Source of the DNA: Quatrionicoccus australiensis
GTDB lineage: Bacteria; Pseudomonadota; Gammaproteobacteria; Burkholderiales; Rhodocyclaceae
DNA: 64,000 nucleotides
Direction of reading: 5' to 3'
Assembly: GCF_020510525.1 (NCBI RefSeq)
Contig: NZ_CP075188.1
Span: 3,968,001-4,032,000 of the forward strand
Shown: piece by piece, positions 1-10,140 of the stretch
Numbering within the stretch: position 1 is the stretch's first letter
Layout: every line of letters begins with the position of its first letter
Made by a program: the position numbers and the translations under genes
The notes under the pieces: model-generated
Database searches by the model: none
The model's input: the letters and a program-made list of their open reading frames with translations, nothing else
Told to the model about the DNA's origin: nothing

Positions 1-398
1 TCGAGGGCAATCACGTTGAGCTTGCCGTGGCGCACGCCGCTCTCGGCCATCAGCTGGTCGGCAAATTGTCTGACCTCGGCGGTCGACCCTTTCAAAATGA
101 CGGTTTCCAGACAATTGTCGTGATCGAGATGGCTATGCATCGCGGCCACGGTCAGGTCGTGATGGTCGTGCTGCAGGCCGGTGATACGTTCGGCCAGTTC
201 GCGCTCGTGGTGGTTGTACACGTAGGACAAGTTGGCGACGCAATGCCCGGCCGGCGGATCGCGCTGGCGGTCGCTCTCGATGGCGCCACGAATCAGGTCG
301 CGCACCGCTTCCGAGCGGTTGCTGTAGCCGCGCGCCGCGATCAGCTCGTCGAACTGGCTGGCCAGCGACTCGTCCAGCGAAATGGTAAAGCGCTCCAT
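1..398 (-). CDS. nikR: Nickel-responsive transcriptional regulator NikR (3' end cut by window)
   Basis: Ribbon-helix-helix repressor that senses cytoplasmic Ni(II). The first 132 codons are present, which nearly fills the usual length of about 133, so only the last few residues are missing. The N-terminal RHH segment (residues 1-45) contains GYSNRSEAVRDLIR. The C-terminal ACT-like metal domain has the high-affinity nickel ligands His77, His88, His90 and Cys96, in the spacing of E. coli NikR (His76, His87, His89, Cys95). The start at 398 gives the family-typical N-terminus MERFTISLDE. It points away from the neighbouring AAA+ gene. Its place near a [NiFe]-hydrogenase operon with hypA and hypB suggests, by inference, control of nickel uptake or hydrogenase genes. 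Confidence 0.93.
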   Translation of the reverse strand, partial: MERFTISLDESLASQFDELIAARGYSNRSEAVRDLIRGAIESDRQRDPPAGHCVANLSYVYNHHERELAERITGLQHDHHDLTVAAMHSHLDHDNCLETVILKGSTAEVRQFADQLMAESGVRHGKLNVIAL

Positions 399-572
399 CG
401 ATCATCCCCTTGGCGAAAACACCGGCAACAATGCCGGCATTCCCGATGGCGTGCAAGTCACCCGCGACAAAAAGCTGGAACGGGAAATGCTAGGAAAAGA
501 CTGCAGTTCGGGAATCACGCTCTGGCATCCCTGCTTTCACAAGAAGCACATGTCGCATCAGGAGGATTCATC

Positions 573-1538
573 ATGGCTCATACCGACATCCGACTCGCTG
601 TCGCCGAAGAACGCACCATCTACGACGTGGCCGCCATCGAACGCGCCATGGAAGAGGCCGCCGGCAACCGCAACGAAGCGCTCGCCACCCTGTACGACAA
701 GATGAAGCAGCGCGGTGGCGGCCGTTTCCTGATCCGCCCGACCGGCGCCGACATGATCGATGACCTCTACGACAGCTGCCCCAATTTCAGCGACGTCATC
801 GACGACCTGCGCAAATACGTCGCGCTGTCGGTGGCCGGCAACGAGCCGATGAGCTTCACGCCCATCCTGCTGCTCGGCGAACCGGGCATCGGCAAGACGC
901 ATTTCGCCCGCGAACTGGCGGCCCGCCTCGGCACCGGCCACGAATTCATCTCGATGAGCGCCTTGACCGCCGGCTGGGTGCTTTCCGGCGCCTCGTCGCA
1001 ATGGAACAACGCCAAGCCGGGCAAGGTGGCGCACACTTTGGTGCATGGCGACTACGCCAACCCCATCGTGGTGCTCGATGAGATCGACAAGGCCGGCGGC
1101 GATTCACGCTACGACCCGATGGGTGCCCTGTACAGTCTGCTCGAACACGACACGGCGCGCGCCTTCAAGGACGAGTTCATTGATATCGACATCGACGCCT
1201 CGCACATCCTGTGGGTGACGACAGCCAACGACGAGCGTTCGATACCGGAACCCATCCTCAACCGCATGAACGTGTATGAAGTGCCGCGCCCCGACCACGA
1301 CGCTGCCATCAGCATCGCCGCCGCGCTCTATCGCGAGATCGTCGGCGAGCATGACTGGGGCTTCCCGCCGGAAGCCGAGGAAAGCGTGCTCGAACGCCTC
1401 GGTTCGCTGCCGCCGCGCGACATGCGCAAGCGTCTGCTCGCCGCCTTTGGCACGGCCAAGCTGGAAGGCCGCAACTGGCTGGAAGCGGCCGATTTCGAAC
1501 AGGCCCGCATGGGGCGCAGTCGCAAGATCGGCTTCTGA
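573..1538 (+). CDS. Stand-alone AAA+ ATPase related to the Lon ATPase module
   Basis: A 321-residue protein with one AAA+ module and no protease domain. Walker A is GEPGIGKTH (residues 102-110) and Walker B is VVLDEIDK (166-173). The stretch between them (SGASSQWNNAKPGK) and the sensor region (WVTTAND) resemble the Lon ATPase domain. The start at 573 is chosen because GGAGGA lies 7 bp upstream (561-566) and the family fold begins after it; the open frame extends to 27, but that part is antisense to nikR. A GC-rich hairpin follows the stop. The substrate is unknown. It could be a remodelling chaperone; nothing visible links it directly to the hydrogenase genes. Confidence 0.8.
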   Translation: MAHTDIRLAVAEERTIYDVAAIERAMEEAAGNRNEALATLYDKMKQRGGGRFLIRPTGADMIDDLYDSCPNFSDVIDDLRKYVALSVAGNEPMSFTPILLLGEPGIGKTHFARELAARLGTGHEFISMSALTAGWVLSGASSQWNNAKPGKVAHTLVHGDYANPIVVLDEIDKAGGDSRYDPMGALYSLLEHDTARAFKDEFIDIDIDASHILWVTTANDERSIPEPILNRMNVYEVPRPDHDAAISIAAALYREIVGEHDWGFPPEAEESVLERLGSLPPRDMRKRLLAAFGTAKLEGRNWLEAADFEQARMGRSRKIGF

Positions 1539-1542
1539 AAAC

Positions 1543-1567
1543 GCGCCCGGCCGCACCGGTCGGGCGC
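1543..1567. terminator. Hairpin between convergent genes
   Basis: The arms GCGCCCG and CGGGCGC (1543-1549 and 1561-1567) form a stem with an 11-nt loop between the stop of the AAA+ gene and the stop of the GGDEF gene. There is no strong T-run, so termination efficiency is uncertain. Confidence 0.45.
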
Positions 1568-1571
1568 CCGC

Positions 1572-2810
1572 TCAAACGATGCGGCGCACCCGGACCCGGT
1601 TGCGCCCGCCCTGCTTGGCGTCGTACAGCGCCTGATCGGCCACCGCAATGAACTGGTGCGGATCGAGTTCGAGTACGCGCGGCGTCATCGCGACGCCAAC
1701 GCTGATCGTCAAATGCAGGCGCCGACCGCAATCGTCGAGCGCCTCGTCGGCGATCGACAGGCGCAGGCGCTCGGCAATTGCTTCCGCGACCTCGGCATCC
1801 TCGCCGTCGAGCACAATGAGGAACTCCTCGCCGCCATAACGACCGACCCGGTTGTAATCGCGCACACAGCTGTTCAGGCGGGCGGCGACCGCACGCAGGG
1901 CACGGTCGCCGGCATGATGCCCGTGCCCGTCGTTGATCTTCTTGAAAAAATCGATGTCTATCATCAACAGGCTGAGCGGCAGCCCCTCGCGGCGCGCCCG
2001 CGACAAACGCGTCTCGAGCAGGTTCATGATCGCCCGCCGGTTGTAGAGACCGGTCAGTTCGTCGTGCATGGCCTGCGTTTCAAGTATGCGCCTGGCTTCC
2101 AGCAACTCCTGGTTGACCTCGAAAAGCTGCTGATAAAGACGGCTCTTCTCGACCAGCAGGGAAAGCTGCACGGCCAGGCGGAGAAAAACGCCCTGATGCA
2201 CGTTCTGATAAGTGTTTTTGGCGAAACTCGAGAAAAACAGCAGGCCGATCGGCTTGCCGTGCGCAATCAGCGGACAGGTCAGGCTGGAGAGCACGCCTTC
2301 GGCAAGCACCTTGCGCGTCGAATCCGACTCCGGGTGCTCGGCCAGATAGCTTTCCAGGTCGTTGATGATGCGCGGCTTGCCGGTCTCGATCACCGCCTGC
2401 AGGCTGCTGCCCTGCATCGGCGCGGTATAGCCCGGCGCAATAATGACCGTCGCCGCATCCGAACGCCCCCAGTAATGTGTCAGCTGCAGCTTGTCGTCGC
2501 TCAGGAAGGCGGCGCCGAGGCGGTTGTAGGGAATCACCGTGCGAAAGGACTCGAAGACCTTTTCCAGCACGTCATCGAGAAACAGACCACTCGTCAGCTG
2601 TTCGGCGATCTGCTGGATCTTGCGCGTTTCCTCGAAGTTCTGCTCCAGGGTTTCCGCCAGCCGGTTCAACTCGAGACCGAGAATGCCGACCGCATCGAGC
2701 GGTTCGGCCGGGATCTCGACGTCGAAATTGCCATCGCGCAACTGCTTTACTGCGGACTGGAATACGGGAATCCGTTCATCCGTTTCCAGCGGTTTTCCGC
2801 TTGCCCCCAT
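1572..2810 (-). CDS. Cytoplasmic GAF-GGDEF diguanylate cyclase
   Basis: A 412-residue protein predicted to make cyclic di-GMP from GTP. There is no signal peptide or membrane segment. A HAMP-like or linker helix region (about 15-60) precedes a GAF sensor domain (about 65-215), a coiled linker, and a GGDEF domain starting near MHDELTGLYNRRAIM. The active-site loop is GGEEF (residues 326-330), so catalysis should be intact. The usual RxxD product-inhibition site reads RDYN, so feedback inhibition may be weak. It follows hoxC on the same strand after a 156-bp gap, where Ralstonia-type operons carry the kinase gene hoxJ. Co-transcription with hoxC is possible but unproven. Its ligand is unknown. 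Confidence 0.88.
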   Translation of the reverse strand: MGASGKPLETDERIPVFQSAVKQLRDGNFDVEIPAEPLDAVGILGLELNRLAETLEQNFEETRKIQQIAEQLTSGLFLDDVLEKVFESFRTVIPYNRLGAAFLSDDKLQLTHYWGRSDAATVIIAPGYTAPMQGSSLQAVIETGKPRIINDLESYLAEHPESDSTRKVLAEGVLSSLTCPLIAHGKPIGLLFFSSFAKNTYQNVHQGVFLRLAVQLSLLVEKSRLYQQLFEVNQELLEARRILETQAMHDELTGLYNRRAIMNLLETRLSRARREGLPLSLLMIDIDFFKKINDGHGHHAGDRALRAVAARLNSCVRDYNRVGRYGGEEFLIVLDGEDAEVAEAIAERLRLSIADEALDDCGRRLHLTISVGVAMTPRVLELDPHQFIAVADQALYDAKQGGRNRVRVRRIV

Positions 2811-2832
2811 GTTGCTCCCCTTTCAAGGCCCG

Positions 2833-2860
2833 CTACATTCGATGTAGTCGATTAACGACT
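2833..2860. promoter_or_regulatory. Two adjacent inverted repeats upstream of the GGDEF gene
   Basis: CTACAT-N3-ATGTAG (2833-2847) and AGTCG-N5-CGACT (2846-2860) lie 23-50 bp upstream of the GGDEF start. The spacing suits an operator or the leader of a separate promoter for that gene. No regulator can be assigned. Confidence 0.35.
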
Positions 2861-2966
2861 GATGTTCATGGCAGCCCAAGGCCTTTTGATCGCACCGGGC
2901 AAGCCAAGCAGCAGATGCAACGCACCGCGGCATGGCGAATGGAACAAATACGCCTGCCGCAGAAAA

Positions 2967-4385
2967 CTAATGCACGGTACAGACCATGCAAGGATCGAAC
3001 GAACGCACGACATGCTGAATGGTCGGCGGCGCGCCGTCCCCCGCAGCGAGTCCGAGCAGGGCCTTTTCCAGCGGCCCTTCCTGATTGGTCGCGTCGCGCG
3101 GCGAAAAGTTCCAGGTAGTCGGCGCAATGATCTGGTAACGCTCGATGCGGCCGCGCCGTATGGTCAGCCAGTGCCCCAGGCTGCCGCGCGCCGCTTCGAC
3201 CAGACCGACGCCGCTGCCCTCGTCCGGCATCACGCCCTGGGCGCAGAAGGATTCGCCCGGCTGCAGTGCCTGCACCCAGCCTTCCATGGCCGGAATCAGC
3301 AGCGCCAGTTCCTGCAGGCGGGCGACGACACGGGCCATGACGCTGCCGCCGTCACGCTGCACCAGATCGAGCAACAGCGGATTGCCGGCCACCACCTGGC
3401 GGGCCAGGGCACCGACTTCATGGGTCTGGCCGGCATAACGCGGTGCCTTGCACCAGGTGTAGGCATCCGCCTTGTCGGCGGCGACGATGGTTTCACCTGC
3501 GGCCGGATGCCGCGGCTGATCGGCGAGCAGCCAGGCGCGCTCGGTATCTTCGGTAATGCGCGCCGCTGCGAAAGCTTCGGTTTTTCCCTGCTGCCAGGTA
3601 CCGGCCGGGAACAGGCCGTAGGCACCATGTGACAGAAAACGGTCGTCGGCACACCCGATACGCTCAAGGCCGAGATCGCCGGCGATTTTCAGGAAGGCCG
3701 GGAAATCGCCGGCCCGGCCATCCGCCCAGGCCAGCAAATCGGCCTTGCTGGCGAGTTGACCGATACGCTCCAGCGCATCGCCGAACAGCCGGCGTTCGAG
3801 GAAGCTGCGGAATTCGCGCAACAGCGCGAGCAGGCGGATGCGTTCGCCGGCAGTGATCGCCCGCGTACTGCCGCCCGGCTGGATGGCCAGGGTATGTGGC
3901 CAGCGCCCGGCGAGAAAGCCCATCAGGCGCAGGAAGCTGGCGCGCGCCGGCAAGACCTCGGCGGCGGCCGAACCCTTGATCGCCGTGAAGCGCTCGGCAG
4001 TCGCCGGATGCCATGGACGGTCGACATAGTCCGGACGGGCAAAATCCGGCATGAAGAACAGGTAGAAATGCGTCAGGTGATCGGCCATGTTCTCGGTCGC
4101 CTGAATCAGGTGACGGGCGAGCAGGCCGTTCGGCGTCGGTGTGACGCCCATTGCGTCGGCCAGCGCCGTCGCGGCGGCGGCCGATTGCGCCACCGAACAG
4201 ATGCCGCAGATGCGCGGCACGATGGCCAGCGCGTCGAGCGGTGCACGCCCGACCAGGATCTGCTCGAAACCGCGGAACAGCGGCGAATTGACGTAGGCCG
4301 CCTGGATCCGGCCGGCCTCGAGTTCGAGACTGACCTCGAGATCGCCCTCGACACGGTTGAACGGTCCGACGACGATGCGGCTCAT
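2967..4385 (-). CDS. hoxC: Regulatory (H2-sensing) [NiFe]-hydrogenase large subunit HoxC/HupV
   Basis: The catalytic subunit of the cytoplasmic H2 sensor, 472 residues. The nickel ligands are in RICGIC (Cys60, Cys63) and the C-terminal DPCMVCTVH (Cys466, Cys469). The protein ends exactly at the histidine where catalytic hydrogenases are normally cleaved. Lack of the cleavable tail is the hallmark of HoxC/HupV sensors, which need no endopeptidase. The start at 4385 overlaps the hoxB stop by ATGA. In the Ralstonia system HoxBC passes the H2 signal through the kinase HoxJ to HoxA. No hoxJ follows here; the next gene is a GGDEF protein. Confidence 0.95.
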   Translation of the reverse strand: MSRIVVGPFNRVEGDLEVSLELEAGRIQAAYVNSPLFRGFEQILVGRAPLDALAIVPRICGICSVAQSAAAATALADAMGVTPTPNGLLARHLIQATENMADHLTHFYLFFMPDFARPDYVDRPWHPATAERFTAIKGSAAAEVLPARASFLRLMGFLAGRWPHTLAIQPGGSTRAITAGERIRLLALLREFRSFLERRLFGDALERIGQLASKADLLAWADGRAGDFPAFLKIAGDLGLERIGCADDRFLSHGAYGLFPAGTWQQGKTEAFAAARITEDTERAWLLADQPRHPAAGETIVAADKADAYTWCKAPRYAGQTHEVGALARQVVAGNPLLLDLVQRDGGSVMARVVARLQELALLIPAMEGWVQALQPGESFCAQGVMPDEGSGVGLVEAARGSLGHWLTIRRGRIERYQIIAPTTWNFSPRDATNQEGPLEKALLGLAAGDGAPPTIQHVVRSFDPCMVCTVH

Positions 4386-5379
4386 TTGCCACCGCCTTTT
4401 TTCTTGATCGCCGGCCGGAAGACGAGATGGTCGACGACCGCGTTGTCGCGCACCCGCTTCGGCGTCGCCGACTTGGACAGCGCCGCAAGCGCGACGAACC
4501 AGGCTTTCGGCATGTCGCTCGGCAGACCGATCGGAATGCCCGCCACCTTCGGCGTTTCCTGGAAGGCATGGCCGGGCGACTCGAAGCCGGGCTCGGTACA
4601 GGCGATGCAGGCGAAACCGCCACGCAGGCAGGAGCCGCTGCCGTTCCAGGCGCGCAGATTGCAGTCGGCATGCGCCTGGGTACCCTTGCAACCCAGGTTT
4701 TCCATCAGGCAGCCAAGGTCGGACTGCTTCTCGGCACTCGCCTTGAATTCGTAATATTCGTTGCGCGGACAGCCGTGATGCACCAATTCGCCGGCGTAGA
4801 ACAGCGGCCGCCCGAGTTCGTCCAGGTCACTGTCGGCCATGCCTTCCAGCGCCAGCTTTTGCAGCGACTCGACGATCCAGCCCGGATGCGTCGGGCAACC
4901 GGCGATATTGACCACCGGCAGACCGCCGGCCGAGCGGAAGCCGGCGCCGAGCAGGCCGCCCGGCGTCTGTTCGTCGTACTGCAGACCGCAGGCTTCGAGC
5001 GGATTGCCCGGCGTGTTGGCCGAGAAGCCGCCGTAAGCCGTACAGGAACCGATCGCGAACACCCATTTGGCCTGCCCGGCCAGACGCGTCACCCATTCGG
5101 TGAGCGGCCGGCCGTTGCCGGCCATCAGGTGGAAGCGGCCGCTGCCGTTCGGGCCGCGCAACATGGCACCTTCGACACACAGCACATCGAAGGCCAGCTC
5201 GCCGCTGGCGCAGGCTTCGAGGACGGCCAAGGCTTCGCCGCCGCTGGCCTGCGACAAGGCCGGATGCCAGACAAACTCGATACCGGCATCGCGCAGTTCA
5301 TCGAACAGGGAACGCGGCTCGGAGCAGAGCAGCGACTGCGTGCAGCCGCCGCAACCACCACTTTGCAGCCAGAGGACTT

Positions 5380-5383
<4 letters not shown>
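4382..5383 (-). CDS. hoxB: Regulatory [NiFe]-hydrogenase small subunit HoxB/HupU
   Basis: The iron-sulfur subunit of the H2 sensor, 333 residues, pairing with HoxC. It starts with MKVLWLQSGGCGGC (Cys11, Cys14 of the proximal cluster) and lacks the twin-arginine leader of the membrane-bound enzyme, so it stays in the cytoplasm. Further cluster cysteines are in GSCTAYGG, AGCPTHPG, and the distal part (HHGCPRNEYYEF, CLMENLGCKG, CNLRAWNGSGSC, CIACTEPGFE). It overlaps hoxC by 4 bp, and its start overlaps the hoxA stop in the same way, so hoxA-B-C are probably translationally coupled. The C-terminus ends in a basic IKKKGGGK tail. Confidence 0.95.
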
Positions 5384-6863
<1,480 letters not shown>

Positions 6864-6867
<4 letters not shown>

Positions 6868-8540
6868 GTCGGCGTTTTCCAGTCGAGGTCGCGGTGGCGG
6901 GCGAGATGGCGCGGCGTCCACGAATTGGCCGTGCGCGAGACGAAATGATAGCGCGCGACGTGATACGACGGATCGAAGCCGTAGAAGTTGCGGCGCATTT
7001 CCCGCAGTTCTTCTTCCCGCCAGACAGCGAGCGGCTTGGCTGCTTCGTCGGCGCGGCGCTTTTCGCCCTTGGCGGCGAGTCGACCGCTGAAATCCGGCGC
7101 TGCGGCGAGTTCGGCGGCGCGCCGCGCGACATCGACGGCAAAGCCGGGACCGGGCAGGCAGGCATCGTAAAAGCCCAGCTTGACCGCTTCCGGCGCCGTC
7201 ATCGGCAGGCGGTGGCGCATGATCGCCTGCGCCCCGTCGACGCCGACGCGCGGCGGCAGCAGGTAGGACCAGAACTCAGAACCGAACAGGTTGCCCATGT
7301 TCTTGTAATGCGGGTTGAGCATGACGCCGGCGCGCACCCAGACGAAATCGGCAGCACGCGCCAGGAAGCAGCCGCCGGCGCCGGCATTGCCGCCCAGCGC
7401 GGCTACGGTCAACTGCGTTTCACAGCACAAAATGGCCTCGGCCAGATCGTTGATGGCGTTGATATTGGCCCAGGATTCGTCGGCCGGGCTCTCCGCCGCC
7501 TCGATCGTGTTGAGATGGATGCCGTTCGACCAGAAATCGCTGCCGCCGCGCAGCACGATGACGCGCGTCGGCTGCGTCGTCGCCCAGCGGAAGGCTTCGG
7601 TCAGGCGCCGGCATTGCTCGGTGCTCATCGCGCCGTTGTAGAACTCGAAGGAGAGGAAGCCGACACCGCCGGCTTCTTCGTAGGCGATGTCCTGCCAGGT
7701 CGGCGTCGCCGACTTGTGCCAGCCGGCGAGCGGCAGTTCGGGCAGGGTCAGGGCTTCCGGGAAGGCCAGCGTCGCCGGCAGCTTGATGCCGCCGGCACGC
7801 CTGGCGTGGCCGAGCCAGATGGCTCCATCCGCCGTACCGCGCAGGATGGCCGTCTCGCGCCGGCCGAGCAGTTCGCCGGGCGCCCCCTTCAGGCTCGCTT
7901 CCGGCCAGGCATCGAAGAGATGACAGGGCTGGCCGAACAACTCATCGGCCACGCCGGGAAAGCCGTCGGCGGCATTGAGGCGGGCGAGGATTTCGGCAGT
8001 CGTCTGTTGCTGCCAGTCGATCTGCCGATCGACCTGGCGTATCAAGGCGTGTGCCTGACCGGGCACGCGGGCCGGCGTGAAATTGCCGGCCTGGACACGG
8101 TCGACCGCCTGGAGCACGGCATTTACCGCCGCCTCGGTGGTTTCGTTGCGATAGATCGAGGCCTTGCGCGCCGCGCGCAGCGGGAAGTTCGCCGCGGCCC
8201 AGACCGGACCGGCATCCATTTCGGCCTCGGCCTGCAGCACCGTGACGCCCCATTCCGGCACACCCTGCTGGATCGCCCAATCGAGTGCCGATGGGCCGCG
8301 GTCACCAACGCTGCCGGGATGCACGACCAGACAAAGATGACGCGACCAGATCGACTCGGGAATCGCCCGCTTGAGGAAGGGCGCGACGATCAAATCTGGC
8401 TGGAACAGCGTGACCGCTTCTTCGCTGACGCTGTCGGCAATGTCGAATTCGATGCTGATCTGGTGACCGCGCCCGGTCAATTCGCAAAAAAGGCGTTGCG
8501 CCAGACTGTTAAAAGAGTGTGTCAGAAAGAGAATTCGCAT
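6864..8540 (-). CDS. hypX: HypX/HoxX, CO-forming hydrogenase maturation protein
   Basis: A 558-residue two-domain enzyme. The N-terminal half resembles formyl-tetrahydrofolate-binding transferases (HPGSVGDRGPSALDWAI). The C-terminal half (about 285 onward) has a crotonase/enoyl-CoA hydratase fold. Published work on HypX indicates that it converts the formyl group of formyl-THF through formyl-CoA into the CO ligand of the NiFe(CN)2CO centre during aerobic growth. The start at 8540 gives the family N-terminus MRILFLTHSFNSLAQ; an upstream ATG at 8570 is possible. It overlaps hoxA by 4 bp. Presence of this gene fits an oxygen-tolerant hydrogenase made under air. Confidence 0.93.
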
Positions 8541-8714
8541 GCTTTTTGATTTTTTTGCCTGCCATGACATCGAAGTGAAGCCAGAAAGGGCCTGCCCTGT
8601 CGGGGCGAAAACCGCTCACTAGACCATTGGTTATATTACCTTCGCGATATTTTTCAAATGCTTAGCTGTGATTACCATCGGTTCAAGACCAGTCGTCAAC
8701 CGGGGGAAACCACT

Positions 8715-8924
8715 ATGCAAGGACAACGCAAACGCGCCGAGGCACCCAAAGCCGCTCTCTATCGCGCACCACGACCGGAATACACCGCCGCCGTCCGTTA
8801 CCTCGACGGCAAGCGCGACATTTTCCGCATCCGCAACGCCGATGACATCGCCGATGCCCGCGCCATGGTCATAAGCGAACTCGGCGACGTGCAGTCGATC
8901 ATGATCGCGCTGCGCCACCACTAG
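8715..8924 (+). CDS. Small unrecognised protein encoded opposite to the hydrogenase genes
   Basis: A 69-residue, basic, soluble protein (MQGQRKRAEAPKAALYRAPR...) with no family I recognise. A purine-rich GGGGGAAA (8702-8709) stands just upstream of the ATG, supporting translation. It lies between hypE and hypX, whose Ralstonia counterparts are adjacent, and it reads against both; its stop is 4 bp from the hypE stop. The AT-rich stretch 8630-8690 could hold its promoter. Its second half (YLDGKRDIFRIRNADDIADARAMVISELGDVQSIMIALRHH) looks like a small alpha/beta fold. It could be conserved or incidental. Confidence 0.6.
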   Translation: MQGQRKRAEAPKAALYRAPRPEYTAAVRYLDGKRDIFRIRNADDIADARAMVISELGDVQSIMIALRHH

Positions 8925-8928
8925 AATC

Positions 8929-9981
8929 TCAACAAATCCGCGGCAACTGTTCGCCGCTCAGCCAGTCCACGATGCGTTTGCCACCGAAACCGGTCACCAT
9001 CTGGACAAAGTGATTCGAATCCGCATGCACCGAACCGACAATTGCCGCATTGGCCCCGAGCGGGTGCGCGCGCATGGCTGACAACAATTTTTCCGCATCG
9101 CCGGCCGCGCAGATCGCCACCAGCTTGCCTTCATTGGCGACATAAAGCGGATCCAGCCCGAGAAACTCGCAGGCCGCATTGACCGCCGGCTGCACCGGCA
9201 ACGCCTTTTCCTGCAGCAACATGCCAACCCCGGACTGCTGTGCGATTTCGTTCAGCGTCGTGGCCAGACCGCCGCGCGTCGGATCGCGCAGCACATGGAT
9301 ATCCGCCCCGCTCGCCCGCATCGCCGCGATCAGCCCATGCAGCGCCGCGGTGTCGGACACGATGGGCGACTCGAAACCCAGGCTCTCGCGCTCGGCCATG
9401 ATCGCCATGCCGTGATCTCCAAGCGTGCCGGAAACCAGGATCGCATCACCGACCTGCGCGCCGCGCCCCGACAGTTCCCTGCCCGGCGCGACGACACCGA
9501 CCCCGGTCGTCGTGATGAACACGCCGTCACCCTTGCCGCGCTCGACCACCTTGGTGTCGCCGGTCACCACCGGCACGCCGGCCTCCTTGCTCGCCGCCGC
9601 CATGCTCTGCACGATGCGCGCCAGATCGGCGAGCTTGAAGCCCTCTTCGAGGATGAAGCTCGCCGCCAGGTAAAGCGGCGTCGCGCCCAGCATCGCCACA
9701 TCGTTGATCGTGCCATGCACCGACAGGCAGCCGATATCGCCACCGGGAAAGAACAGCGGCGAGACGACATGCGCATCGGTCGCCATGACCAGCCGGCCTT
9801 CGCCGGTGGCCGGCAGCAGCGCACCGTCATCGCCCTGGGCGAGATAGTCGTTGCCGAGATGTTTGGCGAACAGCTCCTCGATCAGTTGCGCCATCGCCCG
9901 GCCACCGGCGCCATGCGCCATGTCGACCTGGCCGTGTTTGATGTCGAGGGGACGGATGTAGGTTTTGCGGGATTGGGTCAT
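8929..9981 (-). CDS. hypE: Hydrogenase maturation protein HypE
   Basis: A 350-residue AIR-synthase-fold enzyme. With HypF it forms the cyanide ligands: HypF carbamoylates the C-terminal cysteine of HypE, and HypE dehydrates it to a thiocyanate using ATP. The C-terminus is the conserved PRIC, with the reactive cysteine last. The N-terminal MAHGAGGRAM and the ATP-binding DDGALL are present. Hyp genes are normally packed tightly, but here hypE is separated from hypD by 766 bp of repeats, so expression may depend on read-through or on a signal in that region. Confidence 0.95.
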   Translation of the reverse strand: MTQSRKTYIRPLDIKHGQVDMAHGAGGRAMAQLIEELFAKHLGNDYLAQGDDGALLPATGEGRLVMATDAHVVSPLFFPGGDIGCLSVHGTINDVAMLGATPLYLAASFILEEGFKLADLARIVQSMAAASKEAGVPVVTGDTKVVERGKGDGVFITTTGVGVVAPGRELSGRGAQVGDAILVSGTLGDHGMAIMAERESLGFESPIVSDTAALHGLIAAMRASGADIHVLRDPTRGGLATTLNEIAQQSGVGMLLQEKALPVQPAVNAACEFLGLDPLYVANEGKLVAICAAGDAEKLLSAMRAHPLGANAAIVGSVHADSNHFVQMVTGFGGKRIVDWLSGEQLPRIC

Positions 9982-10010
9982 GGGGTGGTGCCTGTTTTGG
10001 TCTCGGCCAT

Positions 10011-10140
10011 GGGTTCCGCCTTGCGTTGTGTCTCGCTTGCGGAAGATGTCGGGCTGATTTTACGGTGGGGTTCCGCCTTGCGAGGTGTCTTGCTTACGGG
10101 AGATGTTGTGCTTGTTTTGCGTTGGGGTTCCGCCTTGCGG
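10011..10140. repeat. 57-bp direct tandem repeat upstream of hypE
   Basis: The 10-mer GGGTTCCGCC recurs at 10011, 10068 and 10125, giving a 57-bp period. By hand count the first two units agree at 46 of 57 positions; the third is cut short by the adjoining palindromic element. On the minus strand the period is 19 codons and one frame stays open (KAEP-R-K-S--S pattern) until a TGA that overlaps the hypE ATG. Translation is not established. Confidence 0.85.

Noticed and set aside
27-572. N-terminal extension of the AAA+ frame
   Set aside because: It is antisense to nikR, and a good ribosome-binding site supports the start at 573.
399-572. Possible NikR operator between nikR and the AAA+ gene
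   Set aside because: No GTATGA-N16-TCATAC-like pair could be seen.
1656-2855. 399-codon plus-strand open frame
   Set aside because: Antisense shadow of the GGDEF gene, whose active-site motif is intact.
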